This document shows, piece by piece, positions 33,610 through 42,656 of a stretch of 64,000 bases of DNA; position 1 is the first letter of the stretch, and every line of letters begins with the position of its first letter. Location of the stretch: assembly GCF_014673495.1 (NCBI RefSeq), contig NZ_CP051006.1:186001-250000 (forward strand), in the 5' to 3' direction. The stretch comes from Streptomyces griseofuscus (GTDB lineage Bacteria; Actinomycetota; Actinomycetes; Streptomycetales; Streptomycetaceae). Below the pieces are notes generated by a model, which saw only the letters and a list, made by a program, of their open reading frames with translations, did no database searches and was not told the origin of the DNA. A program made the translations under genes and the position numbers.

Positions 33610-34419
33610 ATGGCTGGTTTCAATCGCTCCGCCCCGCCATGGCTGAACGAACGATGGCGCATCGGCATGGGCACCGGCGTGGTGCTCGTGACCTACGCGG
33701 GGCTCATCGCCGTCCACCCCACTTCGAAGCACGGCGTGGGTGGCCCGATCGCACTGCTGGCGCTGGTGGGTTACACACTCGGCGCCCTGCTGATCGTCTC
33801 CGGCGCGGTGGCCCGGCTGCCTCCCACCACCGTGGCTCTGTTACCCGTGGCCATCACGGTGAACATAGTGATGGGCAAGATCGTCTATTTCAGCGGCCTT
33901 CCCCTGCAACTGGACTCCATCGGCACCGTGCTGGTGGGAGTGGTCGCGGGGCCTGCCGCCGGGGCCGCCACCGGGGCGCTGGCCAGCGTCATCGTGGGCA
34001 TGACGATCACTCCCGGCGCCCTGCCGTACGCTGTGACGGCGGCCATGATCGGCTTCACCGCGGGCGTGCTGGCCCGCGCCGGGATGTTCCGGCGGCTGCC
34101 CACCGCGGTGCTCGCCGGTGGCTTGATCGGAGTGGTGGCGGGCGTCATCTCGGCCCCCATCACCGCCTTCGTCTTCGGCAACGCCAGCGGATCGGTGGGC
34201 CAGTCCGCGCTCATCGCGACCTTCCAGGCGTTCGGGAACGGCATGCTCAAGGCGGCCACCCTGCAAGGGCTGGTGGCCGATCCGCTCGACAAGGCGCTGA
34301 CGGTGGTGCTCGCGATGGCCATTCTCAAGGGCCTGCCACCGGGATTCCTGTATCGCTTCCCGTTCGTCCGGGAGCGGCATGTCCTGGCGCCGCGTGCCGA
34401 GTTGGTGAGGGCGGCGTGA
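33610..34419 (+). CDS. ECF transporter substrate-binding S component
   Basis: 269 residues with about six hydrophobic segments and the S-component pattern of short loops between small-residue-rich helices: KIVYFSGLPLQLDSIGTVLV, VAGPAAGAATGALASVIVGM and VTAAMIGFTAGVLARAGMF. Vitamin and pyrimidine S components share this AxxxA-rich helix 1 and the L-D-S/P-I-G motif. The substrate cannot be read. Because it is divergent from the TS-like operon and followed by its own T and A genes, it may import a precursor, a vitamin or the product itself. Confidence 0.85.
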   Translation: MAGFNRSAPPWLNERWRIGMGTGVVLVTYAGLIAVHPTSKHGVGGPIALLALVGYTLGALLIVSGAVARLPPTTVALLPVAITVNIVMGKIVYFSGLPLQLDSIGTVLVGVVAGPAAGAATGALASVIVGMTITPGALPYAVTAAMIGFTAGVLARAGMFRRLPTAVLAGGLIGVVAGVISAPITAFVFGNASGSVGQSALIATFQAFGNGMLKAATLQGLVADPLDKALTVVLAMAILKGLPPGFLYRFPFVRERHVLAPRAELVRAA

Positions 34420-35201
34420 ACGCCGTGCGGAACGCCGCCCGCACGGACGGCGTTTCCGGGATTCACGGGCTCAATCCCCTGACGAAACTCGTCTTCGCCG
34501 TGACCGTGACGGTCTGCGCTTTCGCCGTGGTGGATTACCGGTGGCCCTTGCTGCTCTTCGCCGCCCTCCTCCTTCCGGCCGCGATCGGCGCGCGAGTATT
34601 ACGCCGATTCCTCCTCCTGCTCGCCACGTTCTGGGTTCCGGTGGCCGTGGTCCTGTTCGTGATCCAGGGATTCTTTCTTCCCGGCGCCCACGATGTCATC
34701 GCCCGGCTCGGCCCGCTGGAGCTGAAGAGCGAGGGTGTCTCCTTCGCCCTGCAGACGGCGCTGCACATCCTGGTGCTGATGAGCGGGTTCTTCCTTCTGC
34801 TCCTCACCACCCACGCCGGCGCGTTCATGAGCGCCCTGAGCGAACGCAACGTGTCGCCGAGCCTCATCTACATCGTGTCGGCGGCGCTTCAGATCGTGCC
34901 GGCGCTCAACCGCCGCGCCACGTGCATCCTCCATGCCCAGCAGGCACGCGGCCAGGTGATCCACGGGCTGCGCGGGCGGGCGCGGGCGCTGGTACCGCTG
35001 ATGGGCCCGCTGATTCTCGGCGCCTTCACCGACGTGGGTGAACGCGCCGCCGCCATGGAGACCCGGGGCTTTGGCGCCACCCGCCGTCCCACGAGCCTCA
35101 CGGAGGTACCCGACAGCGGGGTACAGCGCTGCCTCCGCGCCGCGATGCTGCTCTGCGCCGCGCTCGCGGTCACCGTGAACGTCTGGGGAGTACTGCGTTG
35201 A
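34416..35201 (+). CDS. ECF transporter T component (EcfT)
   Basis: 261 residues from a GTG at 34416 overlapping the S-gene stop (GTGA). It starts with GIHGLNPLTKLVFAVTVTVC, the conserved EcfT N-terminus. Membrane segments follow, and the coupling helices carry the conserved A-R-G motifs (HAQQARGQVIHGLRGRAR and AAAMETRGFGATRRPTSL). Ala-Arg-Gly motifs bind the EcfA ATPases. With the S and two A genes it makes a complete group-I (dedicated) ECF transporter. Confidence 0.9.
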   Translation: MNAVRNAARTDGVSGIHGLNPLTKLVFAVTVTVCAFAVVDYRWPLLLFAALLLPAAIGARVLRRFLLLLATFWVPVAVVLFVIQGFFLPGAHDVIARLGPLELKSEGVSFALQTALHILVLMSGFFLLLLTTHAGAFMSALSERNVSPSLIYIVSAALQIVPALNRRATCILHAQQARGQVIHGLRGRARALVPLMGPLILGAFTDVGERAAAMETRGFGATRRPTSLTEVPDSGVQRCLRAAMLLCAALAVTVNVWGVLR

Positions 35202-36103
35202 TCGAAGTCAAGGGTTTCTCCTTCACCTACCCCACCGGCTCCCGGCCGGCCCTCACCGATGTCGCCTTCGAGGTCGCCCCGCGCGAACTGTGCGCGGTGG
35301 TGGGCGGCGGCGGCACGGGCAAGAGCACCCTGGCCGGAGTGGTGAGCGGCACCGTTCCCCATCTCACCGGCGGTACGGCGGAGGGAGTGGTCCGGGTCAA
35401 CGGCCGGGATCTGGCCGAAACACCGCTGTCCGGACTGGTCGGCGAGGTCGGGCTGGTCATGCAGAATCCGTTCAACCAGATATCCGGCGCCCGCTTCTCC
35501 GTACGCGAGGAGATCGCCTTCGGCCTGGAGAATCTCGGCGTCCCGCGGGACGAGATGGCGGCCCGGATCGACCCCGTCCTGGAGGACCTCGGACTCACCG
35601 GGGTGCGCGACCGGTCGCCGTACGAACTGTCGGGCGGCCAGCAGCAATTGCTGGCCATCGGGTCGATCCTGGTCATGCGGCCGACCGTCATGGTGCTCGA
35701 CGAACCGACCTCGCAGCTCGACGCGGCCGGGAACGCGCTGGTCTTCGACGCGCTCGGCACCCTCAAGGAGCAGGGCGTGACCGTGCTGCTGATCGAACAC
35801 CGCATGGAACGCCTGGCCCGCGCCGCCGATCGTGTCCTGGTCCTCGACCGGGGAGCGATCGTGGCGCAGGGCCCGCCCGGTGAGGTGCTGGCGGACGAAC
35901 GGCTGGAGGAATGGGGGGTCTCACCCCTGCGCTACACGGTGGCCGCGCGCCGTGCCGCGGCCCGGCGGCTCTGGCCGGACCGCAAGCCGCTTCCGGTGAC
36001 CCTCGACGCCGCCGCCGAGGGATTCGGCGAGACGGCGGGCCGCCTCTACCGAGGAGACCGAGGAGACCGAGGAGACCGAGGAGACCGAGGAGACCGGCGA
36101 TGA
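35198..36103 (+). CDS. ECF transporter ATPase A1 (EcfA/CbiO type) with an RGD-repeat tail
   Basis: 301 residues from a TTG at 35198 overlapping the EcfT stop. Walker A is VVGGGGTGKSTLAGV, the Q-loop is VMQNPFNQISGARFSVREEI, the signature YELSGGQQQLLAIGSIL, Walker B VMVLDEPTSQLD and the switch His is in LIEHRMERL. The C-terminus ends in five perfect R-G-D units encoded by a 9-bp tandem repeat at 36050-36094, not part of the family fold. The repeat also supplies the GAGGAG ribosome site of the next gene. Confidence 0.9.
   Translation: MIEVKGFSFTYPTGSRPALTDVAFEVAPRELCAVVGGGGTGKSTLAGVVSGTVPHLTGGTAEGVVRVNGRDLAETPLSGLVGEVGLVMQNPFNQISGARFSVREEIAFGLENLGVPRDEMAARIDPVLEDLGLTGVRDRSPYELSGGQQQLLAIGSILVMRPTVMVLDEPTSQLDAAGNALVFDALGTLKEQGVTVLLIEHRMERLARAADRVLVLDRGAIVAQGPPGEVLADERLEEWGVSPLRYTVAARRAAARRLWPDRKPLPVTLDAAAEGFGETAGRLYRGDRGDRGDRGDRGDRR
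36050..36094 (+). repeat. Five tandem copies of a 9-bp unit (CGAGGAGAC)
   Basis: Perfect repeats with no mismatches, encoding Arg-Gly-Asp units at the end of EcfA1. The last unit places GAGGAG 7 bases before the ATG of EcfA2. Copy-number change by slippage would keep the frame, since 9 is a multiple of 3, and would vary the tail length. Confidence 0.95.
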
Positions 36104-36930
36104 TCATACGGATCGATTCCCTGACGTTCCGCTACCCCAACGGCACAACGGCCCTGGACGGGGTGTCCTTCGGTGTCGGGGCCGGTGAACGGGTGGCGAT
36201 CGTCGGTGCCAACGGCGCGGGCAAGAGCACCCTCGCACGGCACCTCGTCGGCATTGAGCGTCCGGCTTCCGGAACCGTCGAGATCGACGGCCGGCCGACC
36301 GACAGGCTCGGCATCGCCGAACTCGCCCGCACCGTGGGATTCGTCTTCCAGAACCCGGACGACCAATTGCACGCGGCGAGCGTCGTCAAGGAGGTGGGGT
36401 TCGGGCCGCGCAACCTCCGCTTCCCGGCCGCGCGCCGCGCGGAGCTGGTCGAGTCGGCCCTGCGGCGGACGGGCCTCACGGCGGCCCGTGACACCCACCC
36501 TCATCACTTGTCGCTCGGCGAACGCAAGCGGGTCGCCCTCGCCTCGGTCCTGGCCATGGACACCCCGGTCGTCGTCCTCGACGAGCCGACGACCGGTCAG
36601 GACCACGCCTCGATCGTCCTGCTGGGGAACCTGGTCGACAGCCTGGCCGCCGACGGACGGACCGTCCTCGCCATCACCCATGACATGGACTTCTGCGTGG
36701 AGCACTTCGACCGGGTGATCGTCCTGGCGAACGGCCGGGTCGCCTGGGACGGCCCGGTCGTCGACTGGCCGGCACATGTCGCCGACACGGCGGACGAGAG
36801 CCTGGAACTGCCCCAGATGACACGGCTCGGCCGCCGACTGGGCTGGGCGGGACCGGTGACGACCGTGGCAGGCTTCCTGGAGCGCCTGCCCGCCGAGGCC
36901 GGCCCCGCGCCGGTTCCGCCAGGCGGGTGA
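36100..36930 (+). CDS. ECF transporter ATPase A2 (EcfA'/CbiO type)
   Basis: 276 residues from the ATG at 36100 overlapping the A1 stop (ATGA). Walker A is IVGANGAGKSTLARHL, the Q-loop VGFVFQNPDDQLHAASVVKE, the signature HHLSLGERKRVALASVL, Walker B VVVLDEPTTGQD and the switch His in AITHDMDFC. It pairs with A1 as the ATPase heterodimer. It is the last gene of the four-gene operon; the transposon debris that follows marks the right edge of the cluster. Confidence 0.92.
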   Translation: MIIRIDSLTFRYPNGTTALDGVSFGVGAGERVAIVGANGAGKSTLARHLVGIERPASGTVEIDGRPTDRLGIAELARTVGFVFQNPDDQLHAASVVKEVGFGPRNLRFPAARRAELVESALRRTGLTAARDTHPHHLSLGERKRVALASVLAMDTPVVVLDEPTTGQDHASIVLLGNLVDSLAADGRTVLAITHDMDFCVEHFDRVIVLANGRVAWDGPVVDWPAHVADTADESLELPQMTRLGRRLGWAGPVTTVAGFLERLPAEAGPAPVPPGG

Positions 36931-36991
36931 CCACCGTCCGCGCGGCGGCGCGGGCGGTCGCCCGCTTCCGTTCCGTACGCTCAGACCCCCC

Positions 36992-37405
36992 TTGACCATC
37001 CAGGGACGCCGAAGGCTCGAACGCTGCCGCACCCGTCCGATCGCCCACGTCGCCGCCGAGACTGGAGTCTCCCGCGCCTGCCTGTCCAAATGGAAGAGCC
37101 GCTACGACCAGTACGGCGAAGCCGGGCTGCAGGACCGTTTGAGCGTCCCGCACACCTCACCGACCCAAACTCCGCCCGACGTCGTCGAACGGATCGAGCA
37201 GCTGCGGCGGGACAGCAAGCGGTCCGCCCGCAGGATCGCACTCGAACTCGCGGGCCACGGCGTGCGGATCAGCGAACGCACCGTGGGCCGGTGGCTGGCG
37301 CGTCTGGGCATAAACCACCGCCGGTTCCTCGATCCCGACGGCTCGGTCAACCGGCGCCCGCCGAAACGAATCGTGGCCCGCTACCCAGGCCACATGGTCC
37401 ACTCG
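36992..37405 (+). pseudogene. IS481-family transposase, N-terminal fragment
   Basis: Encodes GRRRLERCRTRPIAHVAAET, the HTH GVSRACLSKWKSRYDQYGEA, RSARRIALELAGHGVRISER and NRRPPKRIVARYPGHMVH, the whole DNA-binding half of an IS481 transposase. It ends exactly where the DDE domain should start (the expected Leu-Asp-Val-Lys-Lys is replaced by unrelated sequence). The likely native start is just upstream in the same frame. Confidence 0.75.
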
Positions 37406-38289
37406 GCGCTTCGTGGCCAGTGCAGATAGCGGGTGGCGAAATGGGCACTGCCCGCCCACCCACCGCGCCCATAGCGAGCCCCGAGTCCACCGCCCCGTGC
37501 GCCCACCACCCGGCTCTACCCGCCAGCACCCGGCCCAGAAATCGGTGTACGTAACCGTTCCAGCCCGGACCCGTGACCGCCTCCGGGGGCATGTACCGCC
37601 CTCATATGGGTCTACCTCCGCCGTGGAACCGACTTATTCGTAGGCGCCTTCATCGCCGGTGCCCTCTGGCGCCTTCTTCGCGGGCGTCTTCTTCGCCGGT
37701 GCCTTCTTCGCCGCCACGAGGGGACCGAGTTGCGCACCATGGCCGCCTCCCTGCCCACCACCACAGTGATCGAAGTCCAGGATGCAGCACCGGTGACAGA
37801 CCTGCGGGGTCCGACCGTGAGCGCTACCGGCGGCGCAACGAGGTCGAGCGGACCGGCAACCGACAGCCCGGCAGGCCCCGGTCCCAGGCGCCGCCCGCCG
37901 ACCAGCGGCGATGCCGCTCGCAGACCGTCTTCCAAGGCCCACGGCGACGGTCGGGTCCGGCGGCCGCGGAAGTCCGCCTGCGGCGGACGGCACGGAGGTT
38001 CTTCTCGCACGTGCCGCCGGCGGTCCACCTGATCGGCCGTGTCCTGCGCCCTGATCCACGGTTGCCGCTCGGGTTCGGTCGCTCCCACCAGGGCCGTCAC
38101 GAAACGTCTGCGCGGATCGTCGCTCTCCCGCCGCGCTCGCGCCCCACCGTCCGGCACAAGGTACCGAGGCGGCCCGCGATCAGCGTCGGAGGCAGGTGCC
38201 GGTCGCAGGCCCCCGCGATGTGCAGTGGACCGAGCGGTGGCCTTCCTTCTCAGGCGCAAGTGCCTTCGTCGCCGGTGAATCGGCTGATG
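37406..38289. other. Decayed sequence without a supported gene
   Basis: A minus-strand stretch at 37634-37720 encodes a Lys/Ala/Pro-rich end (AAKKAPAKKTPAKKAPEG), like the tails of actinobacterial histone-like proteins, but no upstream domain can be read. The remainder shows no recognisable coding pattern. Confidence 0.4.
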
Positions 38290-38499
38290 ACGGCACCCCC
38301 GGCCCGGCGGCGGAGCGAGGACTTCGACGGTCGTGCGATCGACCGCGCCGAAATCGAGGAACGACTTCGGATGCCGCCACCCGAGCTGTTCCCACACGCC
38401 GTCACCCATGCGCGGGAGCTCACCTGGGGCACCGGGCACGACCGGTTCAGCTTCGCCCTCACCCTGCTGCTGCAAGGGCTGGCCCTACCACGGCCCTGA
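38290..38499 (+). pseudogene. TetR-family regulator, C-terminal fragment
   Basis: The frame reads RAIDRAEIEERLRMPPPELF then GHDRFSFALTLLLQGLAL before a stop at 38499. The D-R-F-x-F-x-L-x-L-L-L-x-G-L end is typical of TetR ligand domains. No HTH part is found upstream, so this is a remnant. Confidence 0.5.
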
Positions 38500-39304
38500 A
38501 CACCCCCCTGCTGACGGCCTCGTGCGCGGTCGGGCACGGCTCCTCCCCGGGTAACTCGTGAAACGCGCATGGACGGTGCCCGGGCGCGTGAGCTGATCGT
38601 GGCGGATTCCCCGGCAACCGGGCTGCCACCACTGATGACCACCGAACCCTTCTCTGCGGTTGGGCCGTCGCGACACGAAAGGGTCAGGCACGTCCGGTGG
38701 CTCGGCCGCGGTGACGGGGGCTGTAGGAGCCTGAGCGAGGAACGAGTTCGGATTCGCAGGCCGGTTCGCGGCCGCGCTGGTGAATACGGAACCCACGGCT
38801 ACCGGTTCACGACTGCTGCAGAGCCTGCACGTCCCCGCCCGGGAGCCGCTCGGCCATCCGCTGGATCTCCTTCCGCCGCGGGCCATCCGGCATCAGGGAC
38901 CGTCCGGCCGTCCTCGGCGAGGCCGAGGACGTCGAGCAGGACCGGGAAGTGGCTGGACGACGCGTGGTTGGTTCCGGTGACGGTAGATCAGCGCTTCCAG
39001 CCGTCGAGCCGGGGTCGGCTCGCGGCCAGCTGGGGCCCTCGGCGCCATCCGGCAACCGTTCTCGTCGCCTCCCCGCACGGCACGGCACGGCACCGGCGAC
39101 CGGACCCTCGAATTCCACCCGCTGGAGCCCAGGAGTCTCTGTCCTGCTGCGCGCGGCCTCCCGGGACCAACGCCCTTGAGACTCCCCGGCTTCGGCTCCT
39201 TCTCCTGGTCGCTCTTCCCAGTCCGGCGCCCGCTTGCGGACCAGCTGCCGGCGAGGGTGCTCCCCCGCGTCGTCCGGCTCCAGGGCTCGGCGCCGGCGTG
39301 GAAC
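38500..39304. other. No supported gene
   Basis: Reading frames on both strands lack recognisable domains. A minus-strand tail near 38810-38890 (EIQRMAERLPGGDVQALQQS) resembles the end of a regulator, but its upstream part cannot be joined in one frame. Confidence 0.4.
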
Positions 39305-40366
39305 TCAGCGGCGGATCGGAATCTTCAGCTCGCCCCGGGTGACCGCGCGGATGTGGTCGCTCGCGAGCAGCTCGTGCGGGTGACCGAGGCTGACCGTGCT
39401 GATCTCGTCGAGGCGGGCCAGCTGGGCTACGGTGAAGTCGACTTCCAACGCGCCCAGGTTGTCCTCCAGTTGAGCCGGCGTGCGGGCACCGATGATCGGG
39501 GCCGTCACACCGGGGTTCCGCAAGGTCCACGCGAGTGCAACCTGCGCGGGGGTACGGCCCGTCTCCTCGGCGACCTCACCGACGACTTCAGCGACGGCGA
39601 GGTTGCGTTCGGTGACCGCACCGAGTGCGACGTTGAAGGCCCTGCGGGTGCCGTCGCCGACACCCGCGTCCGCCGCCAGGTCGGCGCGGCTGTACTTGCC
39701 GGTGAGGACGCCGCCGGCTAGGGGCGAGTACGGGACGACGCCCAGCCCCATCTCGCGAGCCATGGGGATCAGATCTCGCTCCCCGGTGCGCTCGATCAGG
39801 TTGTACTCGATCTGCAGCGCGATCAGCGGTGACCAGCCGCGCAGAGCGGCGGCGGTCTGCATGCGCGAGACCTGCCAGGCGGGGGTATTGCAGATCGCCA
39901 CGTAGAGGATCTTGCCCTGCCGGACAAGGTCGTCCATGCCGCGCAGGATCTCCTCGACGGGTGTCGTGAAGTCCCAGACGTGCAGGTAGAGCAGGTCGAC
40001 GTAGTCCGTGCCGAGCCGTCGCAGACTCTCCTCCACCGAGGCGAACAGGCTCTTGCGGTGACTGCCCGAGGAATTCGGGTCTCCGGGGCGGCGCAGAGTC
40101 GTGTACTTCGTCGCCAGTACCAGGCTCTCGCGCCGGTTCCGCGCGAACTCGCCCAGCAGGCGTTCCGAGGTACCGCCGCTGTAGGTGCTGGCGGTGTCGA
40201 TGAAGTTCCCGCCTCGCTCGACATACAGGTCGAACAACTTGCGCGCCTCGTCCTGTTCGGCGCCCCAGCCCGATTCGGTGCCGAAGGTCGCCGCGCCCAG
40301 TGCCAGCGGTGAGACCCGCAGCCCCGACCGGCCCAGCAGTCGGTAGGTGTCGAGGGTGAGTGGCAT
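39305..40366 (-). CDS. Aldo/keto reductase
   Basis: 353 residues, a TIM-barrel NADPH-dependent oxidoreductase. The catalytic tetrad is present: Asp and Tyr in FIDTASTYSGGTSERLLG, Lys in VLATKYTTLRR and His in LLYLHVWDFTTP. The cofactor site includes the IGARTPAQLEDNLGAL motif near the end. It resembles the YajO/IolS-type group. It is divergent from the MmyB-type regulator at 40489, which probably controls it, as is common for such pairs in Streptomyces. Confidence 0.92.
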   Translation of the reverse strand: MPLTLDTYRLLGRSGLRVSPLALGAATFGTESGWGAEQDEARKLFDLYVERGGNFIDTASTYSGGTSERLLGEFARNRRESLVLATKYTTLRRPGDPNSSGSHRKSLFASVEESLRRLGTDYVDLLYLHVWDFTTPVEEILRGMDDLVRQGKILYVAICNTPAWQVSRMQTAAALRGWSPLIALQIEYNLIERTGERDLIPMAREMGLGVVPYSPLAGGVLTGKYSRADLAADAGVGDGTRRAFNVALGAVTERNLAVAEVVGEVAEETGRTPAQVALAWTLRNPGVTAPIIGARTPAQLEDNLGALEVDFTVAQLARLDEISTVSLGHPHELLASDHIRAVTRGELKIPIRR

Positions 40367-40488
40367 CGCGTCCTCCAGTGGTCGTGATCGTGATCGGTGC
40401 CGGGAACAAGGCTGCGACGGAGGCGGGCCCGGGGTAAGGGAAGGGACATCCTGGGAACGCCGGTCCTACCCTCGCTGTTGCACCGAAC

Positions 40489-41334
40489 ATGACGACGCAC
40501 ACCGCCTCCCAGACCGTGGACACGACACAGGAGCTGGCCGCGTTCCTGCGAACCCGGCGCGAGCGGCTGGATCCGCGCGACTTCGCCCTGCCACCGCGGC
40601 GAAAGGCCCGACGGACCCCGGGACTCCGCCGTGAAGAGGTCGCCGAGCTGGCCGGGGTCAGCGTCGACTACGTCGTACGGCTGGAACAGGCTCGCGGGCC
40701 GCGGCCCTCGGCGGAGGTTCTGGAGGCACTGGCCCGGGCGTTGAGGCTGGGCGCCGATGAACGTGCCTACCTCTTCGACCTGGCCCGGCAGCGGGCCCGC
40801 GACGTCGACGGCCCGGCCACCACCGCGGCACCGCCGCTGGCCCGGCTGGTCGCCGACCTGTCACCGATGCCGGCCATGCTGATGAACCACCGCACCGACA
40901 TCCTCGCCTGGAACGACGAGATGGCCCGCCTCCTGCTGGACTTCGCCACTCTGCCGCCGGAGCGGCGCAACGCGATGTGGCTCTGCCTGATGCACCCGCG
41001 AACCCGTGATCTCTACGTCGACCGCGACCGGGTGCTGCGGGAGGGTGCCGCACACCTGCGGGCCGCGTGGGCCGCGCATCCGGATGACCAGATGCTGGCC
41101 GCTCTCATCACACGATTCACCACACACGTCGACGGCTTCGCCAGCCGGTGGGCCGAGCAGGACGTCAGAGGGAACGGCCGCGGCAGCAAGGAGATGCGCC
41201 ACCCCGAGGTCGGCCCGGTCGCCGTGCACTACGAGATGCTGGCACCGATGCAGGACCCGGACCAGCGGCTGATGATCTGCCGGCCTGCGGACGAGCGCAG
41301 CCAGGCAGCCTTCGACCGACTGGCCGCACGATGA
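40489..41334 (+). CDS. XRE-type regulator with MmyB-like ligand domain
   Basis: 281 residues. The HTH is at about 40-95 (RTPGLRREEVAELAGVSVDY, VVRLEQARGPRPSAEVLEAL). The MmyB-like ligand domain is at about 110-275, with MLMNHRTDILAWNDEMARLL, LMHPRTRDLY and VHYEMLAPMQDPDQRLMICR. MmyB-type proteins bind fatty-acid-like ligands and control adjacent oxidoreductases. It is divergent from the aldo/keto reductase with a 122-bp gap. Confidence 0.9.
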   Translation: MTTHTASQTVDTTQELAAFLRTRRERLDPRDFALPPRRKARRTPGLRREEVAELAGVSVDYVVRLEQARGPRPSAEVLEALARALRLGADERAYLFDLARQRARDVDGPATTAAPPLARLVADLSPMPAMLMNHRTDILAWNDEMARLLLDFATLPPERRNAMWLCLMHPRTRDLYVDRDRVLREGAAHLRAAWAAHPDDQMLAALITRFTTHVDGFASRWAEQDVRGNGRGSKEMRHPEVGPVAVHYEMLAPMQDPDQRLMICRPADERSQAAFDRLAAR

Positions 41335-41410
41335 GGTCGTGCACCTGGGCTGTTTCTGACGGCTCTTGCCGGGGTGGTGGATCAGTGCTCTGGCTGGGCA
41401 GTTGCGTCGT

Positions 41411-42332
41411 ATGGCGCGGCGACATGAGCTCACGGACGCGCTGTGGCAGAAGATCGCGGCGTTGCTGCCCGCCAATGGCAAGCCTGGTGGGCAGTGAGCC
41501 GATCACCGCATAGTGATCAACGGGGTGCTACTCAGGGCCCGTACGGATGTTCCTGGCCGGACCTGCCCGAACGGTACGGCCCCTGACAGGCCGTCTACGA
41601 ACATCACCGCCGCTGGTCAGCTGACGGAACCTGGCAGCAGATCCTGACCGAGCTACAGATCGAAGCAGGCACCACCGACCCCGACGGGACCCTGGCCAAG
41701 GACATCGAGAAGGAAGGTGTGCCGCGTCGTCGGCCACCGCGGGACTTTCCGCAAAAGGGGGCGATGCGTGTGTGGACACAAAGGGGCGTGAGGCGCTGGG
41801 GCGCTCGCGAGGTGGACCGACCAGCAAGGTCCATCCGCTGGCCGATGACCGGGCTCGCCCGTTGACCTGGCAGACCTCTCCAGGTCAGCGAGGCGACAGC
41901 CCCATGTTCATCCCCGTGCTGGAGGGGCTGCGGATCCGACGGCGTGGGTCGGGCCGGCCCCGCAGCCGTCCGGATCGTGTCCGCGGTGACAAGCCGTACT
42001 CCAGCTACGACAACCGTGCTTACCTGCGAAGACGGGGTATCAAGGCGACCGTCGCGCAACCCGAGGATCAGCGGGCCAACCGCCGGCGCAAGGGCCAGGC
42101 CGGCGGAAGTCCTCCAGCCTTCGACAAGACGCAGTACTGCCGCCGCAGTGCCGTCGAGCGCTGCGTCGGCAAGTGGATGCAGCACCGCGCGGTGGCCAGC
42201 AGGTACGACAGACGCGACTACATCTTCAACGGCACCCTCACCGTCGCAGCAATCGTCATCTGGCTCCGCGACACCGTCCAAGAGCCATCACAACAGACCC
42301 TGATGCCGCATCGAACAACGTTCGCCTCTTAA
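41411..42332 (+). pseudogene. IS5-family transposase, broken
   Basis: Begins MARRHELTDALWQKIAALLP, then meets a stop (TGA at about 41495) and further indels. A long open part resumes as GRSRGGPTSKVHPLADDRAR, VRGDKPYSSYDNRAYLRRRG and RRSAVERCVGKWMQHRAVAS. Compared with the intact IS5 at 12.1-13.0 kb it is a different subgroup. It is a decayed copy. Confidence 0.75.
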
Positions 42333-42656
42333 GTCGCCGCGCTCCTGGACGTGAGAATGCCCGGGCGTCGCGTACGGAGACGCTGTCGTATGGGGGCAGG
42401 AGGGCCGCTCAACCTCCCCAGGCTTACCCGGCCCTCCTGCATCCCGACAACCTGGTGCCCGGCCGCGCCCCCGTCATGCGCCGCCTGGGCGCACCCCTGC
42501 GGCGCTTGGAGGAGGGGCGGGCGTCGGGATCGGGCGCAGCTTCCGCGCCGCACAGCACGGCCGGCCATGAGCAGTGCCTGACGGTGTCGGGGATCTTTAC
42601 GACGGCCACGTTCTGCCGGAGCGAGCATGCGCGGAGCGAGCCACGTGTGTGGGATG
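42333..42656. other. No supported gene
   Basis: Nothing recognisable. It separates the IS5 remnant from the end of the esterase gene and probably contains that element's right end. Confidence 0.4.

Noticed and set aside
37634..37720. Histone-like Lys/Ala/Pro tail on the minus strand
   Set aside because: No N-terminal HU or other domain can be joined in any frame; left as unexplained low-complexity sequence.
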